DNA of 64,000 bases from Metabacillus sp. KUDC1714 (GTDB taxonomy: Bacteria > Bacillota > Bacilli > Bacillales > Bacillaceae): the NCBI RefSeq assembly GCF_014217835.1, contig NZ_CP055263.1, positions 4,033,501 through 4,097,500 of the forward strand, given 5' to 3'. Below are positions 16,065 to 25,314 of this stretch, piece after piece. A model generated the notes under the pieces. It was not told the origin of the DNA and ran no database searches. It saw only the letters and a program-made list of their open reading frames with translations. Positions within the stretch are counted from its first letter, which is position 1. Each line of letters opens with the position of its first letter. A program made the position numbers and the translations under genes.

Positions 16065-17567
16065 ATGGAAAAAGTTTCAAAGGTATTTTGGATATCGATC
16101 GTGATGGCTACGGTATTTGTGGGTTGGGGAGTTGTTGCTCCTGATCAACTCGGAGAAATTATGGACAAAACGAAAGTTTTTTTCTTAAGTAGCTTTGGTT
16201 GGTTTTATCAGTTATCGGCAACATTCTTTTTAATCTTTGCAATCTTTTTAATCTTTAGTAAATATGGAAGAATTAGATTAGGTGCCGATGATGATAAGCC
16301 TGATTTCAATAGGACCACATGGTTTGCGATGCTGTTTAGTGCAGGAATGGGGATTGGTCTTTTGTTTTTTGGTGTATCAGAGCCTATCTCTCACTTTGCG
16401 AGTCCACCTATTGGGGAGGGGGGGACAGGAGAAGCAGCGAAGGTTGCTATGCGATATACCTATTTGCATTGGGGGTTTCATGCATGGGCGATTTACGCTG
16501 TAATTGCATTAGTGTTGGCTTATTATAAATTTAGAAAAAAACAACCAGGTTTGATGAGTGTGACGTTAACTCCGTTATTAGGGAAACGATCAACTGGGAT
16601 AATCGGTACAATTATTGATGTAGTAGCTGTGTTTGCTACGATTTTTGGAGTCGCAGCATCACTTGGGTTAGGGGCTGCACAGATTAATAGCGGTCTCAGT
16701 TATATTTCTAATATTCCAAATGATTTTTCCGTACAGTTAATTATTATTGCAATTGTAACTGTACTATTTATCCTATCTGCGGGAACTGGGCTCCAAAAAG
16801 GAATTAAGTTTCTAAGTAATGCGAATTTAGTATTAGCTGTTATTCTCCTGATTTTGTTTTTGTTTATTGGGCCAACACGCTTCGTGTTAGACTTATTTAC
16901 AACTACACTAGGTAGTTATATTCAAAACCTTCCTAGTATGGGGTTAAGACTAGCTCCTTTTAATGATGAAAATGCTTTATGGATTCAAAACTGGACAATT
17001 TTTTATTGGGCATGGTGGATTGCGTGGGCTCCTTTTGTTGGGACGTTTATTGCACGTGTTTCTAAAGGGAGAACTGTTAGAGAATTTATGATAGCGGTTT
17101 TAATTATTCCGACGCTCGTTTGTGCTTTCTGGTTTGCGGTCTTTGGTGGGACAGGAATCTATTTTGAATTCTTTGAAGGGTTGGATGTTAGCGGGCAAAG
17201 TTTAGAGACAGTCTTGTTTTTTGTTTATCAACAGCTTCCGTTAACTGGTTTGTTAATTATTGTTACATTGATGTTGATTACAACATTTTTTGTTACATCA
17301 GCAGATTCAGCAACCTTTGTTTTAGGTATGCAAACTGCACATGGGAGTCTTGATCCACCTTTATTTGTTAAGGTGACATGGGGTTTTTTCTTGTCAGCTT
17401 CTGCAGTGGTGCTAATGCTTTCTGGTGGTTTGAATACGATGCAAACTGCAATTATTGTAAGTGCGTTCCCACTAACGTTTGTTTTAATTGCAATGTCCTT
17501 CTCGATTTTAAAGGACTTTAATATAGAGATGAAATACAATAAGAAATTGAAGATTAAATCAAAATAA
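16065..17567 (+). CDS. BCCT-family betaine/choline/carnitine transporter
   Basis: A 500-residue, 12-helix sodium- or proton-coupled transporter for quaternary ammonium solutes, often osmoprotectants such as glycine betaine. Signatures: FSAGMGIGLLFFGVSEPISHF with the G-M-G-I-G stretch of helix 3, YLHWGFHAWAIYAV, and the tryptophan-rich family motif WTIFYWAWWIAWAPFVGTFIARVSKGRT around residue 310-335. The helix 3 GMGIG form is more usual in betaine carriers; choline carriers such as BetT differ here, so an OpuD-like role is inferred. Start ATG 16065 follows AAAGGAG. It is monocistronic with a terminator. Confidence 0.9.
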   Translation: MEKVSKVFWISIVMATVFVGWGVVAPDQLGEIMDKTKVFFLSSFGWFYQLSATFFLIFAIFLIFSKYGRIRLGADDDKPDFNRTTWFAMLFSAGMGIGLLFFGVSEPISHFASPPIGEGGTGEAAKVAMRYTYLHWGFHAWAIYAVIALVLAYYKFRKKQPGLMSVTLTPLLGKRSTGIIGTIIDVVAVFATIFGVAASLGLGAAQINSGLSYISNIPNDFSVQLIIIAIVTVLFILSAGTGLQKGIKFLSNANLVLAVILLILFLFIGPTRFVLDLFTTTLGSYIQNLPSMGLRLAPFNDENALWIQNWTIFYWAWWIAWAPFVGTFIARVSKGRTVREFMIAVLIIPTLVCAFWFAVFGGTGIYFEFFEGLDVSGQSLETVLFFVYQQLPLTGLLIIVTLMLITTFFVTSADSATFVLGMQTAHGSLDPPLFVKVTWGFFLSASAVVLMLSGGLNTMQTAIIVSAFPLTFVLIAMSFSILKDFNIEMKYNKKLKIKSK

Positions 17568-17580
17568 TTGTAAATAGTTT

Positions 17581-17609
17581 AAGCATCTTACAGATAGGAT
17601 GCTTTTTTT
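17581..17609 (+). terminator. Terminator of the BCCT gene
   Basis: AAGCATC (17581-17587) pairs with GATGCTT (17598-17604), followed by a T run. Confidence 0.8.
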
Positions 17610-17671
17610 ATGTTATAAAACCTTTTATTTAGATGATGTTGAGCGAGAAAATAAGATTATTCATAAATTTA

Positions 17672-17688
17672 TGTTAGATTTTCTAACA
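17672..17688 (+). promoter_or_regulatory. TnrA/GlnR box upstream of amt
   Basis: TGTTAGATTTTCTAACA matches every fixed position of the consensus TGTNANAWWWTNTNACA for the nitrogen regulators TnrA and GlnR, and is fully palindromic around its centre. It lies 29 bp upstream of the -35 of the amt promoter, compatible with TnrA activation under nitrogen limitation. Confidence 0.85.
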
Positions 17689-17717
17689 TAGAATTTTTAA
17701 AAACTTCTGAAAACGGG

Positions 17718-17745
17718 TTGACACTTTGCTGATATCGTATAAAAT
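17718..17745 (+). promoter_or_regulatory. Sigma-A-type promoter of amt
   Basis: TTGACA (17718-17723), 16-bp spacer, TAAAAT (17740-17745). The transcript would start near 17752, 64 bp before the amt start codon. Confidence 0.6.
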
Positions 17746-17815
17746 AGTAAATAAGAACGAGATGTTATATTTTCTTACATCTCAAGTTAAGAAACTGCAC
17801 AGAGGAGGAAGTTCA

Positions 17816-19081
17816 ATGGATACATTGTTTTTAATGAATAGTTTGTGGGTCATGCTAGGTGCAATTTTAGTAATTTTTATGTTAGGTGGATTTATATTAC
17901 TTGAGGCTGGTTCAACTCGAATGAAAAATGCTGGACACATTGCAGGGAAAACCATTTTCACTTTTGGTCTTGCTTCATTAGTATTCTGGGCTATAGGTTA
18001 TGGATTTATTTTTGGTAGTAATGGAAATTTCTTAGTTGGTTTATCAGATTTCTTTTACTCAGGTTACCAAGTGGAAGATATGGGATTAGCAACATCTGTA
18101 TTTTTCGTATTCCAATTAGCTTTTGCAGGTATTTCAATCACAATAGCTTTAGGTGGATTTGCAGAACGTGCTAAGCTCTCAGTTTACTTAGTCTTTACTG
18201 TTTTATTCTCTGCTCTCATTTATCCGGTCATTGCACATTGGATTTGGGGTGGCGGTTGGTTAGCGGAACATGGTAAACAGGACTTTGCTGGTTCTACAGT
18301 TGTCCATCTAACTGGTGCAATGGCGGCATTTGCAGCGACAATTCTTTTAAAACCGCGTATTGGTAAATACAATAAAGATGGTTCGGCAAATAATATTCAA
18401 GGTCATAACCAAGTGTTTACTGCTTTAGGTGTCCTAATTTTATGGATTGGTTGGTTTGGATTTAATGCAGGTAGTACTGTAGCTGTTGATGATGGATTCT
18501 TTGGATTTGTTGCTCTAAATACGAACTTAGCAGCAGGAGCAGGAGCAGTATCAGCACTTATTATTTCTTGGATGGTATTAGGTAAATCAGATATTCCAAC
18601 AATGTTAAATGGAGCCTTAGCAGGATTGGTAGCAATAACGGCATCTTGTGCATTTGTTGATACATGGGCAGCAGTAGTGATTGGTTTTATAGCTGGAATC
18701 CTTGTATTCTATAGTGCTAGATTCTTTGAGAAGAGAAAAATTGATGATCCAATCTATGCATTATCAGTGCATGGTGTTGCTGGTGTTTGGGGAACTTTAT
18801 CAACTGGTTTCTTTGCAACACCTGAACTAGCAACTGTTGGCTTACCAGGACTATTTTATGGTGGTGGATTTACACAACTTGGCGTACAATTTATGGGAGT
18901 AGCAGCTTCTGGAGCATACGCATTTGTTGTATCGTTTGTGATATTAGCGATTGCGAAAAAACTTATGAACGGATTACGTGTTTCAGAAGAAGAAGAGATT
19001 ATGGGATTAGATATAAGTGAACATGGCAGTTATGGTTATCCTGAGTTGTTTGTAACTAAAGATCAAAATGTTGGCTCATAA
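17816..19081 (+). CDS. amt: Ammonium transporter (Amt/MEP/Rh family)
   Basis: A 421-residue, 11-helix channel-like ammonium importer. Both conserved pore histidines are visible, in GSTVVHLTGAMAAFAATI and in YALSVHGVAGVWGT, along with FQLAFAGISITIALGGFAERAK. The frame runs back to 17726, but the GAGGAGGAAG site and the usual N-terminus (MDTLFLMNSLWVM) point to the ATG at 17816. A perfect TnrA box upstream predicts induction on nitrogen limitation, as for B. subtilis nrgA. No glnK/nrgB PII gene follows, which is unusual; instead a GlnD-like nucleotidyltransferase comes next, after ~55 bp. Confidence 0.95.
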   Translation: MDTLFLMNSLWVMLGAILVIFMLGGFILLEAGSTRMKNAGHIAGKTIFTFGLASLVFWAIGYGFIFGSNGNFLVGLSDFFYSGYQVEDMGLATSVFFVFQLAFAGISITIALGGFAERAKLSVYLVFTVLFSALIYPVIAHWIWGGGWLAEHGKQDFAGSTVVHLTGAMAAFAATILLKPRIGKYNKDGSANNIQGHNQVFTALGVLILWIGWFGFNAGSTVAVDDGFFGFVALNTNLAAGAGAVSALIISWMVLGKSDIPTMLNGALAGLVAITASCAFVDTWAAVVIGFIAGILVFYSARFFEKRKIDDPIYALSVHGVAGVWGTLSTGFFATPELATVGLPGLFYGGGFTQLGVQFMGVAASGAYAFVVSFVILAIAKKLMNGLRVSEEEEIMGLDISEHGSYGYPELFVTKDQNVGS

Positions 19082-19136
19082 GCAAGAAGCTTGGTCTAGA
19101 ACGTACAACCTGATAAATGGTGAGGGAGTGTCTCTC

Positions 19137-20123
19137 ATGCATGGTGAATTTGATTCGTATGATTCAATAAAAAAGTGGAAAGATGAACATATCCATCAAT
19201 TTGAATTCGATACAAAAGGACTAAATAATTTTCATGATGAGATGATGAGGAGTGCTAGTAAATTAGCACTCTTTCATCTTGAAAAATCGTACGGTTTACC
19301 TCCATGTGAATTTTCATGGTTTGTAATGGGGAGTGGAGGCCGTGTAGAACAAGGGATTATAAGTGATCAGGATCATGGGCTAATCTACAAGGATCACAGT
19401 CAAAAAGCATGCGATTATTTTGAAAAATTGGGTGAAGAACTTTCAAGAGGGCTACATCATATTGGATATCCATATTGTGAGGGGAAAATTATGAGTTCAA
19501 ATCCCTTATGGTGTAAATCAATTATTGATTGGAAGAAACAGCTTTTTAAGTGGATGGAAGAGAAAAGCTGGGAATCCATTCGTTATTTGCAAATTTTCTA
19601 TGATTCTCGCAGTCTCATAGGTGAAAGTGATTATGTGGATGAGCTAAAACAATTTATTTTTTCTTATCAAGTACAAAATCATCAGCTATTACAACGGTTT
19701 TTGGATAATATTCAGCATATTAAGCAATCGGTTGGTCCACTCGGTCAGATATACGTTGAGCCTAGTGGGAAATATGAAGGCTGCATTGATATAAAAAAGG
19801 CTGCATTTCTTCCATACGTAAATGCGATTAGACTTTTAGCAATAAAAGAGGGTTTGAGTGAGACATCAACGCTGAAACGAATCGATATTCTCTGTAAAAA
19901 TGATACCTATTGTAAGGAACTAATTCCTTATAAACATAACTTTGAAAAGCTTCTTGAGTATAGGCTACTTTTGTTTGCAAATGCCAAATCTTATGATGAT
20001 GTTCACTACTTGAATATAAGGAATTTAGCAAAATATGAACGAAAAGAAATAAAAAACATATTGAAGGGTGGTAAAAAGCTACATCAATATGTTCAAGGGA
20101 TTATTGAAAAAGGGTGTTTATAA
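19137..20123 (+). CDS. GlnD-like (DUF294) nucleotidyltransferase-domain protein
   Basis: About 328 residues. The first half has a nucleotidyltransferase fold with the active-site motif FVMGSGGRVEQGIISDQDHGLIY: GSGGR, then the D-x-D pair in SDQDHG. It resembles the DUF294 family, whose nucleotidyltransferase domain is related to that of GlnD, the PII uridylyltransferase; a helical DUF294_C-like region follows (AFLPYVNAIRLLAIKEGLSETSTLKRID). Usual relatives carry CBS domains in front; here none are present. The frame opens at 19068, overlapping amt, but GGTGAGGGAG precedes the ATG at 19137. The stop overlaps the next start by one base (TAATG). The target is unknown; context suggests a role in ammonium sensing or transport. 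Confidence 0.75.
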   Translation: MHGEFDSYDSIKKWKDEHIHQFEFDTKGLNNFHDEMMRSASKLALFHLEKSYGLPPCEFSWFVMGSGGRVEQGIISDQDHGLIYKDHSQKACDYFEKLGEELSRGLHHIGYPYCEGKIMSSNPLWCKSIIDWKKQLFKWMEEKSWESIRYLQIFYDSRSLIGESDYVDELKQFIFSYQVQNHQLLQRFLDNIQHIKQSVGPLGQIYVEPSGKYEGCIDIKKAAFLPYVNAIRLLAIKEGLSETSTLKRIDILCKNDTYCKELIPYKHNFEKLLEYRLLLFANAKSYDDVHYLNIRNLAKYERKEIKNILKGGKKLHQYVQGIIEKGCL

Positions 20124-20836
20124 TGACATTTGACCCGTTTTTTTTTATGAAAGGCATCCAAGGTAAAATTGGTGCATCTCAAGGTGGACAAAGTCAGCAA
20201 CAAGTAGCATATTTAAGGCAGTTACAGCGTGAAATGAGAGTGGAAGAAACATTAAACATTCCTCTTACTGAATTAAACGTCATTGTTTTTGATATAGAAA
20301 CAACAGGTTTTTATCCAGATCAAGGAGATCAAATTATTTCAATTGGAGCCATTAAGGTAAAAGGTGAAAAGATAATTGAGAATGAGACATTCTATTCTTT
20401 AGTTAAAGCGGAAAAAAATGTATCAGAAGAGATTAGTCAATTAACTGGTCTTTATGATACACAGTTACAAAATGCTCCTCCATTATCTGAGGTTCTTTTT
20501 CAATTTTTTCAATTTACTCAAGACTATACACTTGTCGCTCATCATGCAAATCATGAAAAAATATTTTTACAGCAAGCCTCTTGGAAGTTATATCGTGCAC
20601 CATTTAAGCATCGATTAGTTGACATGTCTTTTTTGTATCGGATTGCAGAACCTGATGCAAAGCTAATAACACTAGAGGAGTGCTGTGAATATAACGGAAT
20701 CACAGTAAATGGTAGACATCATGCGTTAAATGATGCGAAATTAACAGCAAAACTTTGGAGTATTTATGTGAATAAGCTTCATCAAAAAGGCTGTGAAACA
20801 TTAAATGATCTTTACGAACGGTATACAAAAGTATAA
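20123..20836 (+). CDS. DnaQ-like 3'-5' exonuclease (DEDDh)
   Basis: About 237 residues. After a ~50-residue N-terminal extension comes a complete DEDDh exonuclease domain: Exo I VFDIETTGFYPDQGDQIISIGA, Exo II with LVAHHANHEKIFL, and Exo III GRHHALNDAKLTAKLW. It would cleave 3' ends of DNA or RNA with two metal ions. The ATG at 20123 overlaps the preceding stop codon; AAGGGTG lies ~6 bp upstream. A DUF294 protein followed by such an exonuclease is a pairing I recall from proteobacteria, but there next to acetate permeases; here the pair follows amt. Confidence 0.85.
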   Translation: MTFDPFFFMKGIQGKIGASQGGQSQQQVAYLRQLQREMRVEETLNIPLTELNVIVFDIETTGFYPDQGDQIISIGAIKVKGEKIIENETFYSLVKAEKNVSEEISQLTGLYDTQLQNAPPLSEVLFQFFQFTQDYTLVAHHANHEKIFLQQASWKLYRAPFKHRLVDMSFLYRIAEPDAKLITLEECCEYNGITVNGRHHALNDAKLTAKLWSIYVNKLHQKGCETLNDLYERYTKV

Positions 20837-20843
20837 ATAGTAT

Positions 20844-20892
20844 AGAAGGATGATAAAAAGTGTATTAGAACACTTTTTATCATCCTTCTTTT
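20844..20892 (+). terminator. Terminator of the amt operon
   Basis: A perfect 20-bp stem, 20844-20863 with 20870-20889, around a 6-nt loop, followed by a T-rich tail. It marks the end of the amt-nucleotidyltransferase-exonuclease unit. Confidence 0.9.
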
Positions 20893-21078
20893 CTTTTTAT
20901 TAGTGTGAAAGACTCTTGTGCTTTTCGTAAATATATATCAAAATATTACACAAGCTTCCAAGAGTTTACAAAAAATGTACATAAAATTACAAGTTTCTTT
21001 ACATTAAATTAGTAAAATAATTTTGTAGTAGGAAAGTATTAGGGAAATAATAAAAAAGATTCGAAAGGTGGAAATGTT

Positions 21079-24000
21079 TTGAGGAGAAGAATTAGGCGAA
21101 TAATGAAGCGAAAATTATTCCACGGTGCTTTAGCGACAACTCTAGCAATTAGTGTATTACCATTCTCATCAATAACTAGCATTGCGAATGCTGAAGGGTC
21201 ACCTGTAACAATGAAAGTGAGACTCTTGGAAACGACTGATATTCATGCACATATTATGGATTATGATTATTATGGAGACAAGTCGGTTACGAACTTTGGA
21301 TTAGTTCGAACCTCTACATTATTAAAGCAGCGCCAGGCTGAAGTGGAAAATAGCATTTTAGTTGATAATGGTGATTTAATTCAAGGGAATCCATTGGGAG
21401 AATATGTGAATAAGCAAGGTTTGAGTGATGGACAAGTTCACCCAATTATCTCTGCAATGAATCTATTAGATTATGATGCTGCAACTTTGGGAAACCATGA
21501 ATTTAACTATGGATTAGACTTTTTAAATGAAACAATGGATGATGCTGAATACCCGGTTGTAAACGCTAATGTGTTTCATGCTGGTAATCAGGAGGACTAT
21601 TATTTTAAACCATATGAAATCGTAGAAAAAGAATTCGTTGATGATAATGGTGAAACTCACACAGTTAAGGTTGGGTTTACTGGATTTGTTCCACCGCAAA
21701 TTAATGTATGGGATAAAAAGCATTTAGACGGCAAAGTTGTCACTAAGGATATTGTTGAATCTGCGAAAAAGATCATTCCTGAAATGAAGGAGCAAGGAGC
21801 AGATTTAATAATTGTTATTGCACATACAGGTGTAGATTCAAGTGAGGGTATTTCTGGAGCAGAAAACGCTGTTTTTGATTTAACAAAGCAGGTTTCTGAT
21901 ATTGATGCAGTTGTATCTGGACACCAGCATAATCTTTTCCCAGGTGATGCAAGATTTAATGCTGTTGCAAATATTGATAATGTAAAAGGTACAGTTAATG
22001 GGGTACCAGTTGTTATGCCGAAAAACTGGGGTAGTCACTTAGGCTTGATTGATCTTGAATTAAAACGAACTGCTGTCATTGAGGGTGACGAAGAATGGGA
22101 AGTAGTAGATTCTCAGTCGAAAGCAGAGTCGATTTCAGGTGTAACTGAACAAAATCAAGAGATGGTTGCTGCAGTTAAGAATGCGCATGAATCTACTCTG
22201 GACTATGTAAGAAAAAGTGTTGGTACGACGTCAGCTCCTATTAACAGTTTCTTTTCCCTTGTACAAGATGATCCATCTATTCAAATCGTGACAGATGCCC
22301 AAAAATGGTATGCAAAAGAAAAGCTAAAGGGTACAGAATATGAAGGAATGCCGTTATTATCTGTTGGTGCACCATTTAAAGCAGGTGGGCGTAATGGGGC
22401 TGATTATTTTACGAACATCCCTCAAGGTGATTTAGCTATTAAAAATGTTGGGGATCTCTATCTTTATGATAATACCGTGCAAATCGTTAAAATAACAGGT
22501 GCTGATGTAAAAGAGTGGTTGGAAATGTCGGCTGGTCAATTTAATCAAATTGATCCTACTTCTCAAGAAGAACAAAATATAGTGAATACAGAGTTTCCGA
22601 CATATAACTATGATGTCATTGATGGTGTTACATATCAAATCGATGTAACAAAGCCTGCAAAGTATAGTACAAACGGTACGGTTGTTAATAGTGACTCATC
22701 TCGTATAAAAGACTTAATGTATGATGGGAAGCCGATCGACTTAGATCAAGAATTTTTAGTCGTAACAAATAACTATCGTGCGTCTGGTGGCGGGAATTTC
22801 CCAGGTAACCTTTCATCTAAAATTATTGAGCAATATCCAGATGAAAATCGTCAGGCTGTTATGAATTATATTATGGAAAAAGGTGAGGTTAATCCTTCAG
22901 CAGATAACAACTGGTCAATTGCTCCGATCTTTGGTGATGTTAATGTAACATTTGAATCTTCACCATCTGCTAAATCGTTTGCTGATCAATCAGATAACAT
23001 TAAATTTGTTGAAACTTTAGATACTGGATTTAGTAAATATGATTTGGACGTTAGTACCGATAATTGGAATCTTACCATCATGCATACAAATGACACACAT
23101 GCACATTTAGATAATGTTGCCCGTCGTGTAACAGCAGTTGAGCAGGTTCGTGAGGCAACTGACAATTCAATCCTGCTTGATGCAGGTGATGTATTTTCTG
23201 GTACATTATTCTTTAATCAGTATTTAGGACAAGCGGATCTAGAGTTTATGAACATGATGAAATATGATGCTATGGTTCCTGGTAATCATGAATTTGATAA
23301 AGGGCCAAGTGTTTTTGCAGATTTTATCAAAAAAGCTGAATTTCCAATTGTAAGTGCAAATATTGATTATTCAAAGGACACAAGTATAAAGAATCTTTTT
23401 AAAGATGAAATTGGAGATCCAGGTGAAAACGGAAATATCTATCCTGCAACAATTTTAGAAGTAAATGGTCAAAAGGTGGGGGTATTCGGTTTAACGACTG
23501 AAGACACATCGATTCTTGCAAATCCAGGTAAAAACATAGTGTTTGAGAACTACATTGAAAAAGCAGAAGAAACAATTGAAATGCTTGAAAATGCTGGAAT
23601 TAACAAAGTTATTGCCTTAACACATATTGGTTATAACTATGATAAGGTTTTGGCAGAAGAAGTGGAAGGTATTGATGTGATTGTTGGTGGGCACAGTCAT
23701 ACATTACTTGAAGAACCTATTGTTTATAATGAGGATGCTGAGCCAACCATTATTTTATCAGCGCAAGAATATAGTTACTTCTTAGGAAATGCTGATGTAA
23801 CGTTTGATAAAGATGGTGTTCTAACATCATGGGATCAAAATCTTATTGATCTGGATGCCCAAGATGAAAATGGAAATTATTTAATAGAAGAGAATAATGC
23901 AGCATCTGAACGTTTAGCACAATTAGCAGAGCCGATTGAAGAGTTGAAAAATGTAATCGTTGGTGAATCCTCGGTGTTTTTAAATGGAGAACGCGATGAT

Positions 24001-24885
24001 GTTCGTACGAAAGAAACTAACTTAGGTAACTTGATCGCAGATGGAATGCTTTGGAGAGCACAAGAACAAAATACTGGTGCAACAATTGCAATCCAAAATG
24101 CTGGAGGAATTCGGGCTTCAATTGACCAAGGTGAAATTTCTCTAGGTGAAGTCTTAACGGTACTCCCATTTGCTAATACATTAGTAACACTAGATCTAAC
24201 AGGTCAAGAAATAATTGAGGCATTAGAAAATGGTGTTAGTCAAGTTGAGGATATTGCTGGACGCTTCCCACAAGTAGCAGGCTTAAAATTTGGATATGAT
24301 CCTAATAAACCAACTGGTAGCCGTGTTCACAGTGTTGAAGTCAAAACCGAATCAGGCTTTGAACAAATTAAACTAGACGAGAGTTACACAGTTGCTACAA
24401 ACGCATACATTGCAGACGGTGGAGATGGATATACTTCTTTCAAGGCTGCAAAAGACGATGGTCGTATGACTGAATTGTTTATACCAGACTATGATGTTTT
24501 CCAAGAATATTTAACTGAATTAGGCATAGTTGAAACTCAAGTTGAAGGTAGAATTACAATTGGAGCAGAACCGGATGAAAACCCAGGTGAAAACCCAGGT
24601 GAAAACCCAGGTGAAAACCCAGGTGAAAACCCAGGTGAAAACCCAAATGAAGATCCAGGTGATGATACGACGAATAATGATGACAGTTTAGATGAAGATG
24701 TAATTAACTCTGATTCTGGTAACGGTTCAAATAGTAATTCTAATTCTAACTCCGGCTCATCTGGAAATTTTTTACCAAGCACAGCAACAAATATGTTTAA
24801 TATGATGACAATTGGTTTTATTTTAGTTGCTTGTGGTGGTGTAATCTATTTAATTAGACGCAAGCAAAAGCAAGCACAATCTTAA
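21079..24885 (+). CDS. yfkN: Surface-anchored bifunctional 2',3'-cyclic-nucleotide phosphodiesterase / 5'-nucleotidase
   Basis: A 1268-residue cell-wall enzyme that scavenges phosphate and nucleosides from extracellular nucleotides. A signal peptide (positive N-terminus, hydrophobic FHGALATTLAISVLPFSS) is followed by two tandem modules, each a metallophosphoesterase plus a 5'-nucleotidase C-terminal domain. Module 1 shows TTDIHAHI and LGNHEFNYG; module 2 starts at ~residue 665 with MHTNDTHAHL, PGNHEFDKG, GGHSHTLL and NAGGIRASIDQGEISLGE. The C-terminus has a Gly-Glu-Asn-Pro repeat spacer, an asparagine/serine stretch, the sorting signal LPSTA, a membrane helix and RRKQKQ. LPSTA is close to the LPDTA form used by the B. 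subtilis sortase YhcS. The TTG start has GAAAGGTGG upstream. Confidence 0.9.
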   Translation: MRRRIRRIMKRKLFHGALATTLAISVLPFSSITSIANAEGSPVTMKVRLLETTDIHAHIMDYDYYGDKSVTNFGLVRTSTLLKQRQAEVENSILVDNGDLIQGNPLGEYVNKQGLSDGQVHPIISAMNLLDYDAATLGNHEFNYGLDFLNETMDDAEYPVVNANVFHAGNQEDYYFKPYEIVEKEFVDDNGETHTVKVGFTGFVPPQINVWDKKHLDGKVVTKDIVESAKKIIPEMKEQGADLIIVIAHTGVDSSEGISGAENAVFDLTKQVSDIDAVVSGHQHNLFPGDARFNAVANIDNVKGTVNGVPVVMPKNWGSHLGLIDLELKRTAVIEGDEEWEVVDSQSKAESISGVTEQNQEMVAAVKNAHESTLDYVRKSVGTTSAPINSFFSLVQDDPSIQIVTDAQKWYAKEKLKGTEYEGMPLLSVGAPFKAGGRNGADYFTNIPQGDLAIKNVGDLYLYDNTVQIVKITGADVKEWLEMSAGQFNQIDPTSQEEQNIVNTEFPTYNYDVIDGVTYQIDVTKPAKYSTNGTVVNSDSSRIKDLMYDGKPIDLDQEFLVVTNNYRASGGGNFPGNLSSKIIEQYPDENRQAVMNYIMEKGEVNPSADNNWSIAPIFGDVNVTFESSPSAKSFADQSDNIKFVETLDTGFSKYDLDVSTDNWNLTIMHTNDTHAHLDNVARRVTAVEQVREATDNSILLDAGDVFSGTLFFNQYLGQADLEFMNMMKYDAMVPGNHEFDKGPSVFADFIKKAEFPIVSANIDYSKDTSIKNLFKDEIGDPGENGNIYPATILEVNGQKVGVFGLTTEDTSILANPGKNIVFENYIEKAEETIEMLENAGINKVIALTHIGYNYDKVLAEEVEGIDVIVGGHSHTLLEEPIVYNEDAEPTIILSAQEYSYFLGNADVTFDKDGVLTSWDQNLIDLDAQDENGNYLIEENNAASERLAQLAEPIEELKNVIVGESSVFLNGERDDVRTKETNLGNLIADGMLWRAQEQNTGATIAIQNAGGIRASIDQGEISLGEVLTVLPFANTLVTLDLTGQEIIEALENGVSQVEDIAGRFPQVAGLKFGYDPNKPTGSRVHSVEVKTESGFEQIKLDESYTVATNAYIADGGDGYTSFKAAKDDGRMTELFIPDYDVFQEYLTELGIVETQVEGRITIGAEPDENPGENPGENPGENPGENPGENPNEDPGDDTTNNDDSLDEDVINSDSGNGSNSNSNSNSGSSGNFLPSTATNMFNMMTIGFILVACGGVIYLIRRKQKQAQS
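24577..24660 (+). repeat. 12-bp tandem repeat in the wall-spacer of the nucleotidase
   Basis: GAAAACCCAGGT occurs five times without a single change (24577-24636), then two diverged units follow (24637-24660). It encodes repeated Glu-Asn-Pro-Gly. Identity at the DNA level suggests recent slippage, so the copy number may vary between strains. Confidence 0.95.
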
Positions 24886-24918
24886 TTGTTACTTAAAGAA
24901 ATAGGCTGAAATAGTGAA

Positions 24919-25050
24919 AAGTAAGAGGTTGACTCAGAAAACGTCTGACCCATCCAAATGTACTTGTATATAGTATCTTTCAAATCATCGAGAGACTATA
25001 TATTATGTTTGGAGGTGTATGACTCTTTGATTTGAGTCAACGACTTACTT
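24919..25050 (+). repeat. 132-bp imperfect palindromic element
   Basis: The ends pair as AAGTAAG..GTTGACTCA with TGAGTCAAC..ACTTACTT, interrupted by a 2-nt internal loop, and the apex has TATATAGT/ACTATATA. A T run follows on the plus strand, so it can terminate the nucleotidase gene. The left arm resembles that of the element at 57921. The remaining gap up to 25314 is AT-rich with nothing recognised. Confidence 0.7.
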
Positions 25051-25314
25051 TTTTTGTGGATTTATATTAGGAGTTTTTGGTATAATTTCCTATTAAGGGT
25101 AGGAAAACATAGATAATAGTTAGATTCATTGATACATATTTTTATTAAAGTCTGATTTTGCAATGAAATTTGTTTTACGTATGGAGATCTAATGTCTTAT
25201 ATATATTTTTTTACATTATCATTTTTACTTTCATGAATTATTTTCGAAAGAGAAGGGTGTATTAGAAATACTTAGGCTCCCGTGATTAGGATGACATTAA
25301 GGGAGGAAATGAAC

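Noticed and set aside
24577..24660. CRISPR array
   Set aside because: Units are contiguous 12-bp coding repeats without spacers.
24537..24782. An 81-codon minus-strand frame rich in Ser-Pro-Gly-Phe
   Set aside because: It is the antisense of the 12-bp tandem repeat in the nucleotidase gene; its regularity is a by-product of the repeat.
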